Source: Zea mays
Taxonomy: Eukaryota; Streptophyta; Magnoliopsida; Poales; Poaceae
DNA length: 64,000 bases
Direction of reading: 5' to 3'
NCBI RefSeq assembly: GCF_902167145.1
Contig: NC_050098.1
Location: 11,118,501-11,182,500, forward strand
Shown: positions 31,856-43,055 of the stretch, one piece after another
Position numbering within the stretch: position 1 is the first letter of the stretch
Layout of the letters: each line of letters opens with the position of its first letter
The notes under the pieces: model-generated
Told to the model about the DNA's origin: nothing
Databases searched by the model: none
What the model saw: the letters and a program-made list of their open reading frames with translations, nothing else
Program-made: the position numbers and the translations under genes

Positions 31856-33145
31856 CCGAGGCCTCGGAGGAGTGGTTTGACTCCTCCGAGGTCTTAATGT
31901 CTCACGCAATGCTTCGGCTGGTCTGGTCGTTCCCTCATGCGAGCTGGCCGTAGCCCGGGTGCACGGTCGGGTCCCAAGTTCTCGGGATGGTATGTTGACG
32001 CTGTCAACAGTTTGGCCGGGGCCGGTTTTGCGAGAGCAGCCCCCGAGCCTCTGCACAGGGCGAGAGGACGGTCAAGGACAGACTCGACTTTTTTACATAC
32101 GCCCCTGCGTCGCCTTTCCGCAAGGAGGGGGGAAAGCGCCATGTTGCCCTCGGAGGGCGCCGAACATGGTGTCTCCGGTGAGCTGCTGGTGGGTAATCCG
32201 AGTGGACGCCCGTGCCCCATTTGTTAGGGGTCGGCTAGAGGCCCGGAGGCGCGCTCCAAAAGTACCTGCGGGTGATCTGCCGGGCCCGGTCCCCTTTTGA
32301 TGGGGTCCGAGGGCTCGATGCCTCCCTCTGATGGGATTCCGTTACAAGATCGTTCCCGCCGGTCTCGGAAATGTCCAAGGGTACCTCGGGAGCGTAGCCC
32401 GAGCCTCGGTTTTGTATCGAACGTACCCTGGGTCATCCCTCGCTCTGTGTCTGAGGCGGCTGTGAACCCTTCGAGGGCCAGCCTACGAACCCCTGATCTG
32501 TAGTGGGCGTGGAGCCCGAGTGGCCTGAGGCGGCCGTTGAACCCTTCCGAGGGGCCGGCCTTCGAACCTCTGACCAGTAGTGGGCGTGGAACCCAAGCGC
32601 TCTGAGGCGGTTGTTGAACCCCTCCGAGGGGCCAGCCTTTGAACCTCTGATCAGTAGGGAGGCTCGGGGCCTGTTTCCTTCACGGAGAAGGATCCTTTTC
32701 GGGGTACCCCCCTTTCCCGGTCCCTGTTGTAAGAGAGAGAAAGAGGAAAAGGAAAAAGATACGAAATCGAATGACGTGGCGTACCTTTTTTGACGCGGTC
32801 ATTATGGCGAAGGCGAAGCGTCGCTCGCTTCTCCTGCCTGAGGCGCCGTCTGTCCCGCCGTGGAGTTAATGCGACAGGGCGAGTGGTTCGCGAGGTGGTC
32901 GTTGCGCGTGCGCGAGCGGTTTGAGGAACGGTCGTTTCGCTTTAGGTCTTTGAATCCCGCGGCGGGTTCGGGCGACGCGTTGAATGGGTCTCGCCTTGGT
33001 CTTTATGTACTCGGGGGAGGGTCTGGTGACGGTTCCTTGCTCCGCTCCTTACTTCCTTCTTAGGTTTTCGCAACCTGAGAGGTTTAGCCAGAGAAAAGGA
33101 AACCGCCCACCCAGTCCTGTCCGCCGCCACCCCTTCTGCTCGGTG
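31856..33145. other. Element B internal non-coding DNA right of insertion C
   Basis: GC-rich DNA between the C insertion and the antisense accessory ORF of B. It holds a 75-bp tandem repeat at 32451-32657 and, on plus, the probable promoter region of the accessory ORF. TCTTTATGTACT near 33000 is the closest TATA-like word. No supported ORF. Confidence 0.6.
32451..32657. repeat. Three imperfect ~75-bp tandem units in element B
   Basis: Units begin CTGAGGCGG at 32451, 32525 and 32602. They share a GTTGAACCC..TCCGAGGGGCC core and end ..GATCAGTAG or a variant. The spacing is 74 and 77 bp. Confidence 0.85.
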
Positions 33146-33586
33146 ATGGCTGACCGGGTGACCATTGTCTCGCCGCACGACCCATGGCCTTTCTCCACAG
33201 TCACGGCGGATGACCTAGAGGACCTCGTTGCTGAGGGTTTACTTCGCCGTCTCTCTGATGAGAGGCAGCCGGAGTGGATTCCCCCCCCCCCCGAGCGGAG
33301 CCGCCCCGTCCCCGCCGCCGGGGTACATCGTGAGCTTCATCTCCTTCCACGTGCGGGGATTCGGTGTGCCGGCAAGCCGCTTCATGCGGGCGATCCTGCA
33401 TAACTATGGGGTGGAGTTGCACAACCTCAGCCCCAACTCCATCTCGCAAGCCGCCATCTTCGTAGCGGTGTGCGAAGGATACTTGGGGATCGACCCCCAC
33501 TGGGACTTGTGGACTCATTTCTTCTCCGCGGAGCTTTTTGCTTCGCCGACGGGGGAGAGAAGGGTCCGCGTGGCAGTGCGGGCCGG
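33146..33586 (+). pseudogene. Antisense accessory ORF of element B, 5' part (putative gypsy-type transposon domain)
   Basis: The ATG at 33146 (MADRVTIVSPHDPW) lies on the strand opposite to B pol. After a frameshift at a run of 12 C (33281-33292; 11 or 14 would keep frame) it reads YIVSFISFHVRGFGVPASRF and SQAAIFVAVCEGYLGIDPHWDLW, the same family as the accessory ORF of A and as proteins called putative gypsy-type transposon (PF04195-like). Element D splits it at 33587. The reading phase is kept across the insertion once D and one copy of its 5-bp duplication are discounted, so D alone did not shift frame. Protein function is unknown. Confidence 0.75.
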
Positions 33587-34450
33587 TGTAACACCCCAGG
33601 TGTTACTCAGGGTGTCCACCCAGGGCTACCCCCCTTTAACCTATTATCACATGAGGATTGATTTGGGCAAAGTACATCAAACTTGGAATTCAAGGTCCTA
33701 AGCAAGTGCAAACCATCTTGGATATCATCCCCTAGCTTGTCATGCACATCTAAGTGGGGAATTTCCCAAAACCCTAAAGCAAACCCCTCTTGGGCAATAG
33801 GAACCCTATTTGAAGCTAGGATCAAAAGGTCATGTAAACCTTATGATCATGGCTTGGGCTAAATATAAAAGTTGTAATATGCTTCATAACCTACAAATAA
33901 TAGTAAGGAAGTACCCCCAAAAAGTTTTCAGAAAAGCCCCAAAAAGTTCACCCAAGGTTGAGCACAAGGGAAAATTCAGAATTTGCCTAAGTCTAAAAAC
34001 TAACCCTTGAACAAAGATCCCACATGTTCACCTTAATCCAAAATTCAAAACACTTCGACCCAATTGACAAAGTGGCGCCAAATTAACCCTAGAATGCCCT
34101 GGAAAGAGGTGACACCTACCCTAGGGCGTTTGACACGACTTGACACCATTTTTGTCTTGGCTTGGACCTAGCTGACACAGCCAACTTCTCACCCCTCTAT
34201 CTCCCTACCCCGACCATATCTTGACTTGGAACTCACAGCAAAAAGGTAGGATATGGAGCAGGGAAGCGACCGTACACATTGACTTTGCCAAGATACGCAC
34301 GCTATGGTGCTCAAATCCGCCGTTGAACCATGGTAGAAGCGAGCTCCCACGTGTTCGACGCGGGCTGACATCCGGGGGCACGCTCAGAGCATGCCCGTGC
34401 GCGAACCCCCGCGCGCTCGCGGTCGCCCGTGACCACGCCCGCGCCACGGC

Positions 34451-34457
34451 TATAAAG
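34451..34457 (+). promoter_or_regulatory. TATA box of element D LTR
   Basis: TATAAAG sits in a GC-rich setting (CACGGC upstream, CCCGTCCC downstream). The same box is at 45728-45734 in the right LTR. Start of transcription is expected near 34480. Confidence 0.65.
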
Positions 34458-36422
34458 CCCGTCCCAGTGCTCGGCTGCCTTCCCCGTTGCCTCCTCCGTA
34501 CCTCGCCTGACTTTCCCAAGCCAGCCCTTAGCTCCGGCGACCTCCCCGCGACCCGCCAGTGCCGCCCGAGAGCAACCACCGTGGCCAGCCCCTTTCCCGT
34601 CCTCCTCCGTTCGATCCAAGCCTTCAGATAGCTTCCTGGTGAGGCCGTGAAGCTTACTCAAGCTTGAACCGAGGACCCGCGTCACCGGAATAGCGAAACA
34701 GTGCTCGCCGGAGTTCTTCCCCCGCCGGCGCACGTGAACCGGGTAATCCGCTCAACCATTTTCCGATTCATCGTGCACACGGTCTCTACGTTACCCCGTG
34801 AAGCTCACAGTGCCCTTGGATTGAACCAGATCGCCGTGGTTTGGCCGGTACACTCGCCGCCGACGAGAACACCCGCCTGCGCGCGTGGACTGAGCGATTC
34901 CGGCCACCCCCGCCGTCGAGCCGCACCTCGTTGTGACCGCCAGAACCTCCCCGAGCCAACCATGCCCTTCGCCGGACCTATCTCTCCGCCGGTAAGCCGC
35001 GCCACCCTTTTCTTTCCCGCGGGTACTGTTTACATTGGGGGAAGGACTGCGGGTGAGAGTAAGAGAAGGTCAGGGGGCTTTTTGAACTGTCAGCGACCCA
35101 GGGGAATAGTGGCACAAGGGTAGAACTACGAAGATTGATTTAGTTTAAACCCAAGGACCTCGGTGTAAACTGTTTTTCCAGGAAACTCTTATTAAATCAG
35201 TTTTTAAATTGAACAGATACTTTAAAAATTCATAACCTCTGTTTAGTTCATCCAAATTTGGTCAAACCAATTTTGCCAGACTTTAAATAATGTAAACTAC
35301 TTAAGAAAAATATAGAAACCCCTGTGTACTACAGAAAACTTTAGGGTTCTAATTTAATCATTGTTTTGGCCATAAGCTAAATAATAGGGCAAAAATTAGT
35401 TGCACTATTTGACTAGGGTTAGAAAAATTGGGAGAAGTTTATATCTACCTACTGATCTGTTTAAAATGTTAAACCTCTCTGTCCACCCCATTAAGTTAGT
35501 TTTTGCCCCTTATTTTACAATATGCTCAAGGTTAAGAAAAATAGAAAATGTGATTTAAATAATGAACCAGAGTTCACCCCTATTTTTGTTAGGGTACTTA
35601 TTCAATATAGTTCACTGGAAAAATCTATCCTACCCTAGTTTAGTATAAAATAAGTGGGATACCTTTTATTTGAATAAAACAAAGAAAACTTAGAAAAACC
35701 CTACAAAAATAACCCCAAGGTGAAAACACCCTAACCCTTGGAATAGTTAATGTTTTGTTACTAAGAACTTAGGAAAAATTAGAAATCTGCTGTTTGGCAT
35801 TTTTCAAATAACAATGTAGTAGAAAGTGCCTTTTTGACATTAAACTTTAGAAAATCATAACTAAATAACCACCCCTTAGCTTTCTGTGGTTTTTGGCACA
35901 GAAGCCTATTATTACTGTTAGATGCCAACAAAAATAACCTTTAAGGCAGACCCCACCTCTAATTAAGAGTTGTAGTACAAAGTGGTCCATTTACCCAACC
36001 TTTATTATTTTTGTCTAAGGCATAGCCTTTTTATTTTTGAACCTCAACTTCCTAGAAGGGACTATAGTAACCAATGGCAACCCACTGTAATTTTTACAGA
36101 ATTTTTGGAGAAGATTAACCTACTGTTGTAGTTCAAACCCCCACTAGAACTCATAAATAGAAATTAAAGAAAGGAAAATGAATAATGGAAATTAGTGTCA
36201 TCCTAAAACCCTGGTAAAGTGTCCACTAAAATATATAAAGGCAATACAAATCCACTATGTTTATCCTCAACTGAAATCTAAACCTAGGAGTGATAAGCAT
36301 AAACCACTAAAGGCCCCATATGACCAAGCAAACCCTAAGTTACTTCTTGACTTAGTTTCTTTTAAGCATAATGTTATTAAATCCTGCATAATCATGACAT
36401 ACATGTTCATTGCATTCGATAG

Positions 36423-37631
36423 ACTGTAACCTTGCTGACGGAGAGTACGTCCTCATGCCGGAGCAAGGAGCTGCTCAGGAGGTAGCCCCGGATCCAGCCC
36501 CAGAGTCTGCATCAGAGGATCTGCCTACCACTGCTTTGGAAGGCAAGCCCCGGTTTTATGCATAACCTGTTATTTATGCTATTTTACTACACTTATTGAT
36601 TGTAGGATTGAATGTGCACTTAAGTGTAGGAGTTGTTTGAAACCCTAGTTGCATGATCTCAGGACTCCTGTTGAGATGAATACTAGTATGCTAGGTCGAG
36701 TAGCTGCTTTATTACTTAGGATCTCGGTAGAAGTCGAGTGATTTTTCTAGCACTCGCGCGAGGTCAGGACATTGATTGTACCCACTTTCATATCGTACTG
36801 ATGTTGGGTTGTGGGCAACAATCCATGGGGATTGGTTGTTCACGGGATAAAACTTTGAATAAGGATTAAGGTGTGGTACCGTGAGTCAAGCGTTTGAACG
36901 TACTAAACACATGCCGAGAAATATGGTAAATCGGTAAGCCTAGTACCTGATTGAACCTGGCAGTAGACTTTGCCCCTCACGCGACCTGAGACGTGGTCTC
37001 CCATTCCGGTTATGGTGGGTACAAGTGCGGTCACTGCACGACGGCAGTCGGGGTCAGTGAGGCATTGTACGCCAAGGCGGTGAGCCCTGATCTGCTGACG
37101 GGGAATCGATGGGCACGGTTGGTGTGTGTGGGGACAGAATGCCCCTACATGTCGTGTGTTTAGGTTTACCTTGCAAGGATTAAAAACTCGATTCGAATCG
37201 TCTGCTTCTCGCAGCTAATGAGACTGCTTGATCCATGCTGCTACATTGAGTAATAAGTGGAATTGTGCTGAGATGATACAAGATGTTGATTGCTAAAAAT
37301 GTTTGCTACTATGTATGAGTAGATAGTACATATTTAGCCTTAAGAGAGTCACACTTAATTTGACAAAGTTAAAAACTTGATTAGAAACTCAGCTAGTGCT
37401 TTTGGCAACCAAACCCCACAGCCAAACAGTTGCATGTCTAGAGGTAGAGGAGTAGACTCCTCACACCGGGTAAGTCTAGCTGAGTATTAGTATACTCAGC
37501 CTTGCTTGTGGCACAATTTTACAGGTTCTCTGGAGGACATGGTTGCTGGAGTGACTTGGCTGTCCATCTTGCCACCGGGATGGACTGTCGAGTGGGACCC
37601 TACCTCGGCTGAGGAGGAGCATGAGGAGTGA
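36423..37631 (+). other. Candidate spliced exons inside the 5' LTR of D
   Basis: After ..TTCGATAG an exon of 120 bp (36423-36542) ends at a GC donor (GAAG|GCAAGC). A 982-bp intron ends TTTTACAG at 37524, and an exon at 37525-37631 ends in TGA. The phases (in 2, out 1) equal those in element C. The joined frame is open and acidic: EYVLMPEQGAAQEV.. before the junction and PPGWTVEWDPTSAEEEHEE at the end. An ATG lies in the first exon (36454). The acidic frame of C has no ATG, so translation is uncertain. Confidence 0.5.
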
Positions 37632-37942
37632 TGGGACAGGCTTCCCCATCTCTCTGTTTAATTACCGTTAGTTTTATTCCGCTACACTTCGAACAATGAT
37701 GACTACTTTTGCAAAACTCCTATGATGATGTAATAATTTAATACTCTTTCATGCATGGTTTTATGCTTTATTGTATTTGCTTTGTGACTCACCATCGAGT
37801 GAGATTGTGGTACTTGATCCTGTCAATGGCCGTGTCGGACTAGATCCGAGGGATTGACGGGTTATTCCCATTTAAGTGTGGTCCAGCCTCTAAGTCGGGG
37901 CTTAGGCACTTAAGTTGGAATAATTCGGGCAGTTCCGCCACA

Positions 37943-38359
37943 GCTGGTATCGGAGCTTGTACCACCACAGAGGAATCAATAAAATGTAAATACCATCAGT
38001 TTCCAAAATAAAAGTTGATAGAAACAATGTTGGATAGATAGTAGGACGAGCAGGATAGACCTAGAACGTGAAGCCTTAGGGTGATAGAAGGGTAGCTAGG
38101 TGGCTGCGTAATTAGGCCCTATAGGCCACCTTAAGGGATGGGAGTTCTTCCCTATCCCCTTATATTGGTGAGGTCGTTCAGGACGAGCATGCATGCATTT
38201 CTAAATTAAACAAATGGATAATTGAGTAAAGATTTAAAAACAAGATAATAACCAACTAGGTCTTGAGTACCTTTTTATTTAACTAGAGAAAGGCCAAGTT
38301 TTATTTTCCTTGTTCTTTTTATAATTCTTTTTCTTTTACTTACGCTTAACCGTACACAG
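37943..38359 (+). other. Element D leader between LTR and orf0
   Basis: 417 bp. It holds the primer binding site and ends in a long pyrimidine-rich tract (about 38295-38340) followed by CCGTACACAG directly before the orf0 ATG. This is a strong-looking 3' splice site. Confidence 0.75.
37945..37956 (+). other. Primer binding site of element D
   Basis: TGGTATCGGAGC, two bases after the LTR end. It matches the initiator-methionine tRNA 3' end with one deviation. Confidence 0.9.
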
Positions 38360-39229
38360 ATGACTTCCCACGGATCCTCAGAGGACGGAAATGCATTGTC
38401 CCACACTGACGGGCTTGCACGAGAGGGCTTTCCCCGCATTTTGTGGGAGGTACTTCAGGGGGCCGGATACACGACACCCCCTCAGTACGCGGTGCAGCAG
38501 TTTGAGAAGCACAGAGTGCCCCGCTGTAGGGTGAGGATGACCTTGGAGCCTCATCCCCTGCAGCCAGGCTGGCGCTCTTTGGACTCCGAGTCTTTTGGAT
38601 ACCGAGCTGAGGACACGATCGAGGCGATCGCTCTGCACGGGTTGACCACTTTCTGCGGATTCCATCCCTTGGAGCTGGCTACCCACCCCATTGGATTGTT
38701 CCCCGCCGAAAGGGAGGACGACCCAATGTGGAAGGATAGGGTGGAGCATGCCAAGGATATCTGGGCCATCTACCCAGGACAGACTGCACACTTGACCGTA
38801 CGGTGCATGAATGCTCTGTACCGTCTGCAAGTAATGCGCGGTGAGGCGATGTCCCATCTGATGGCACTATTGGAGGCAACAAAGATTACTTTGGACAACA
38901 GGGAGGAGCTCGTGGTTGATTTGTCCACTGAAATGGTGGAGAAGGACTTGCAGGTGGAGCAGCTATCCACTGATATCCAAGAGTTGGAGGAATTAGTGGG
39001 CACCAGGGAGAACACCATCGAGGTTCTTGAGGATCAGCTCATTAACACTCAGCAGCAGCTTGCTGAGGCTAACGAGCACTTGGATATGCATCACCAGGAG
39101 ATCCAGGATATGGAGGCCAACGAGGACGTCGACATCGAGGGAGGAGATGAGCCTGCCTCTAGTGTGGACACCGCTGGCTCAGGGAGACCACCTTCCCCTG
39201 AGTCGAGTGTTGCCTCGTTCGCTCACTAG
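38360..39229 (+). CDS. Element D orf0: upstream accessory protein, 289 residues
   Basis: An ATG at 38360, directly after CCGTACACAG, opens a clean 289-codon frame. Residues 20-95 form a compact region with helix (FPRILWEVLQGAG), strands (PPQYAVQQFE, PRCRVRMTLE, SFGYR) and helix (AEDTIEAIALHGLTTFC), followed by the conserved FHP. A central helical region and a strongly predicted coiled coil (about 170-245: LEATKITLDN, LEELVGTREN, LINTQQQLAEAN) precede an acidic Ser/Pro-rich tail. The compact region lines up with orf0 of element C. Function is unknown; Gag partner, RNA-binding or regulatory roles are all open. The intact frame contrasts with the broken gag-pol of the same element. Confidence 0.85.
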   Translation: MTSHGSSEDGNALSHTDGLAREGFPRILWEVLQGAGYTTPPQYAVQQFEKHRVPRCRVRMTLEPHPLQPGWRSLDSESFGYRAEDTIEAIALHGLTTFCGFHPLELATHPIGLFPAEREDDPMWKDRVEHAKDIWAIYPGQTAHLTVRCMNALYRLQVMRGEAMSHLMALLEATKITLDNREELVVDLSTEMVEKDLQVEQLSTDIQELEELVGTRENTIEVLEDQLINTQQQLAEANEHLDMHHQEIQDMEANEDVDIEGGDEPASSVDTAGSGRPPSPESSVASFAH

Positions 39230-39533
39230 GTGTTCAGGACAAAGTTAGAAGTCGGCTGGTAGGACTCCTCGCAGCTAGCTTAGCTTTTGCACCCTTGGGG
39301 TACTAGGCTAGATAGAGTTGAGTCTTTTTGGGACAATTGATGTAATCATGATAGACTCTCTTGGAAGCATGTTTGATGGATGCTGTTATCAGTTTAGATT
39401 TGGAAGGAAAAATTTATGCCTTTTTAAATCCTTTTGTTGAAGTTGGAGTCTATCATTTTGTTTTTGACTCTTTTCGCCGCGATTAAATCTTGAACTTGGA
39501 GGTATGGTGTTAAGTATATATGTGGTTTTTCAG
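39230..39533 (+). other. Element D spacer between orf0 and gag
   Basis: 304 bp without an ORF, ending in ATGTGGTTTTTCAG immediately before the gag ATG at 39534. This is again a 3' splice-site-like junction. Confidence 0.7.
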
Positions 39534-42403
39534 ATGGCCGGGAGGCAGCGTCGTGGCCAGAATGAGCGCGTTCCTCCACCGCCGCCACCGCCTCCCACTC
39601 TGTAGGAGCTGATGGCTCAGCAGAATGAGATCTTGAGGCAGCTAGCTCAGCGTCAGCCACCACCTCAGCACTATGGTGGTGGAGACCATCAGCGTCACCC
39701 CGCGACAGCTACCTACCAGGAGTTCCTCAGTACTCAGCCCCCATTGTTCACAAGGGCAGAGGATCCACTTGATGCAGATGTGTGGTTGCGAGTGGTGGAA
39801 TCCAAATTCCCGCTACTCCATGGGGCTTGTTTAGAGGTCACTAAAGTCAGGTTCGCCACCCAGCAGCTTCACGGACCCGCAAGGACTTGGTGGGACCATT
39901 TTCTTGCTATGCAGCCAGAGGATCGAGAGGTGGAATGGAGGGAGTTCAAGGCAGCTTTCAGGGGACACCACATACCGGCCGGGATTATGGACCGAAAGCT
40001 CAATGAGTTTCTGGCACTCACTCAGGGCAACATGACAGTGTTGCAATATGCCCAGGCTTTTAATGACTTGTGCCAGTATGCTGGATATCACGTAGACACG
40101 GATGAGAAGAAGAGAGACAGGTTCAGGAGGGGGCTCAGCACTAAGCTCCGTGATCGTCTCAACACCGTCAGGGCCAACAGTTACAATGAGTTGGTCAACA
40201 TGGCTATCTCCCAGGAGGACTGCATTACAGCTCGACAGGCAGAAAAGAAGAGGAAGACCCCTGTGGCAGGACCCTCAGCTCAGCCACAGCGCTTCAAGAT
40301 TGTGTCTGACACTCAGAACAGGGGACCCCAGCAGCAGCAAGGGAGATGGGTGATCCAACCACAGCAGCAGCAGCAGGCACCCAACCGCGCCCAGTTTCCG
40401 GCTCAGAGGAACAATCGACAGCAGCAGCAATACCACCAGGCAAATGACAACAGGTGTTTCACATGTGGCAACACCGGGCATTATGCCAAAAATTGCCCCA
40501 GGAACCAGCAGAGGCAGGAGCAGAATGTTGATCAGAATCAAGGCAAGAGACAGAAGGTGCAAGTGAGGCAGGGCAGGCTAAACTTCACCACCATGGCTGA
40601 TATTCCAGAGGGAGCACCCGTCTTGACTGGTATCTTTACAGTTTTGAATTATCCTGCTATTGTTCTTTTTGATTCTGGTGCATCACACAGCTTTATCAGT
40701 ACCAAATTTAGTGCCAAGTGCCAATTGCCTTTTCACCACACCAATGGTGGTATTACAATCTCAACACCAGGAGGCAGGGTTGCCACCTATCAGATCAATA
40801 GGCACATACCAATTAAGCTGGGTAGTTTCATTTTCAAAACCACTCTATTGATAATGGGATTGGATAGTGTGGATATCATCCTAGGGACTGATTGGTTATC
40901 ACGGCACCACGCGGTAATTGATGTCGCAGCCAGAGCCATAGAAATCCACTCTCCTTTGGATGGCGAGGTTACCTTATATCTGCCTAACCAGGGTTGTACC
41001 CGTTCTTGTGCCTTCGTTATGATAGAGTCCCCAGTGGAAAAGACCCCAGTGGTCTGTGACTACCCGGATGTGTTTCCGGATGAATTGACAGGGATGCCAC
41101 CTGACCGAGACATTGAGTTCGCAATTGAGTTGCAACCCGGGACTGCTCCTATCTCCAAGAGACCCTATAGGATGCCTCCCGCGGAATTGGCAGAACTGAA
41201 AAAGCAATTGCAAGAGTTGTTAGACAAGGGGTTTATTCGCCCAAGTACTTCACCGTGGGGATGTCCAGCTTTATTTGTGAAGAAAAAGGATGAGAGTTTG
41301 AGGATGTGTGTTGACTACCGCCCTCTCAATGCGGTGACCATCAAGAACAAATACCCGCTGCCTCGTATTGATGTTCTGTTTGATCAGTTAGTGGGAGCCA
41401 AGGTATTCTCCAAGATAGACCTTCGCTCAGGTTACCATCGGATCAAGATCCGTGCCAGCGACATTCCCAAGACGGCTTTCTCTACCAGATATGGGCTGTA
41501 TGAGTTTTTGGTGATGTCTTTTGGGCTGACCAATGCCCCGGCTTATTTTATGTACCTAATGAACTCAGTGTTCATGCCAGAATTGGACAAATTTGTGGTC
41601 GTTTTCATTGATGATATTCTGGTCTATTCCAAGAATGAAGACGAACATACTGAGCACCTGCACACCGTGCTCCAGCGGCTGCGCGATCATCGTCTTTATG
41701 CTAAATTGTCTAAATGCGACTTTTGGCTGAAGGAGATCAAATTCTTGGGTCACACAATTTCTCAGGATGGGATATCAGTTGATCCTGAGAAGGTACAAGA
41801 GGTGATGGATTGGAAACCCCCGACAACAGTGAAGCAAATTCGGAGTTTTCTGGGTTTGGCAGGGTATTATCGACGATTTATTCCGGATTTCTCCAGGATT
41901 GCCAAACCAATGACTGAACTGTTGAAGAAAGGAGTCAAGTATGATTGGAGCCAAAAGTGTGAAGATGCCTTTCATACTTTGAGGCAGCATTTGACAACAG
42001 CCCCAGTGCTGGCTCAACCTGACAACACTAAACCATTTGAAGTTTATTGTGATGCTTCTGGTACAGGATTGGGATGTGTCTTGATGCAAGATAACAGAGT
42101 CATTGCTTATGCTTCCCGAGCACTCAGACCCCATGAGCAGAACTACCCTACACATGACCTGGAGTTGGCAGCTGTGGTTCATGCTCTCAAGATATGGAGA
42201 CACTACTTGATGGGAGCTCACTGTAACATCTACACTGATCATAAGAGCCTCAAATACATCTTCACTCAGGCAGATCTGAACATGAGGCAGAGGAGATGGT
42301 TGGAGTTAATCAAGGACTATGATTTGGAAGTGCACTGCCATCCGGGCAAAGCAAATGTTGTGGCAGATGCCTTGAGCAGAAAGGCCCAGTGCAATTGTAT
42401 GAG
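39534..42403 (+). pseudogene. gag-pol: Element D gag-pol, 5' part (Gag, protease, RT, RNase H)
   Basis: The ATG at 39534 (MAGRQRRGQNERV) follows a TTTTTCAG acceptor-like site. An in-frame TAG at 39603 (after a Pro-rich run, in CTG TAG GAG) would stop translation at codon 24; the next ATG is at 39612. Domains by position: gag core 39730-40240, zinc knuckle [14 protein letters not shown] about 40456, aspartic protease [11 protein letters not shown] about 40663, RT 41150-41900 with active site FIDD at about 41608, RNase H ([11 protein letters not shown], 42045) to 42390. The frame is broken at 42404 by solo LTR F, which adds 28 codons of LTR sequence before a stop at 42447. The 3' part resumes at 43056 in the same phase. 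Confidence 0.93.
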
Positions 42404-43055
42404 TGTTGGGGGCCTTCGGCTTCCGAAGGTCCTCAAAAACACGATTTAACAATGTTTCTGAAGGTACATTAGCAGGTATCTTCGGACTTGGATCAGAGCC
42501 ACAGTATGAAGAAGCACAAGGAACACGAAGGTTGGCGCAGACCCGAAGCTGTGTATAGAAGAGCTTCGGGAGAACGGCGGAAAAGGAAACCGACTTAAAG
42601 ATGAAAAACCAGATTAGACCTCGAAGAATTATCAGAGTTATTGATAAATGTAAAGGGCATTAATGTAATTTTGCATGGGCTGTGACCCATGCCTATAAAT
42701 AGGTGAACAGTATCCCCGTACTGTTCACGCTGACTTGGCATCTACTTTTGCGTCACACCTGTATTCTTATTCCTTCAAGCCGAAGGTACACTTGCAATTT
42801 ATTATTGTTTACACAAATGATATAAATAAAAATAGGTTGATAATTATGTTTATATAAATTATGTTACTCCTTATACTTTACATGAATATTGTCCATTTCT
42901 TTATCATGATCATGAAGGTATGTCCTTCATGACCTTCATCCTAGATTCATTATATCCGAAGGGAAATAATGATTCAAAGGACGAAGGACTTTGATATTTA
43001 ACATTTTATGTTGCCTTGTTCTTGATTCATAGCATTTGAGAACAAGTCCCCAACA
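42404..43055. mobile_element. Solo LTR F inside gag-pol of element D
   Basis: 652 bp with inverted ends TGTTGGGG..CCCCAACA and target duplication ATGAG (42399-42403, 43056-43060). It has a TATAAATA box at 42694 and no internal domain, PBS or second LTR, so it is best read as a solo LTR left by recombination between two LTRs. The family is not assigned; the CCTTCGGCTTCCGAAGG palindrome near its start is common in grass LTRs. Confidence 0.85.
42694..42701 (+). promoter_or_regulatory. TATA box in solo LTR F
   Basis: TATAAATA lies in GCCTATAAATAGG, about 290 bp from the left end, followed by a CTGTTCACG initiator-like region. It suggests plus orientation for F. Confidence 0.55.

Larger units (their letters stand above)
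33587..37942 (+). repeat. 5' LTR of element D
   Basis: 4,356 bp, starting TGTAACACCCCAGGTGTTAC and ending ..TTCCGCCACA. It has a TATA box at 34451, a leader donor CCG|GTAAGC at 34991/34992, and exon-like blocks at 36423-36542 and 37525-37631. The region downstream of the TATA box is unusually long (about 3.5 kb), so unspliced RNA would have a very long leader before orf0. Confidence 0.96.

Noticed and set aside
34189..35123. ORFs of 60-140 codons in the D LTR (also 45466-46400)
   Set aside because: Overlapping frames in GC-rich leader DNA without domains. Treated as leader exon 1, probably non-coding because a TGA precedes the phase that would join the next exon.
38360..39229. orf0 of D as a captured host gene
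   Set aside because: A related ORF sits at the same place in element C, so it is better seen as a long-standing part of this chromovirus group.
42404..43055. F as a MITE or a TRIM element
   Set aside because: Ends are TG..CA with a 5-bp duplication and a TATA box, with no long terminal inverted repeats and no internal direct repeats, primer site or polypurine tract. Solo LTR fits better.
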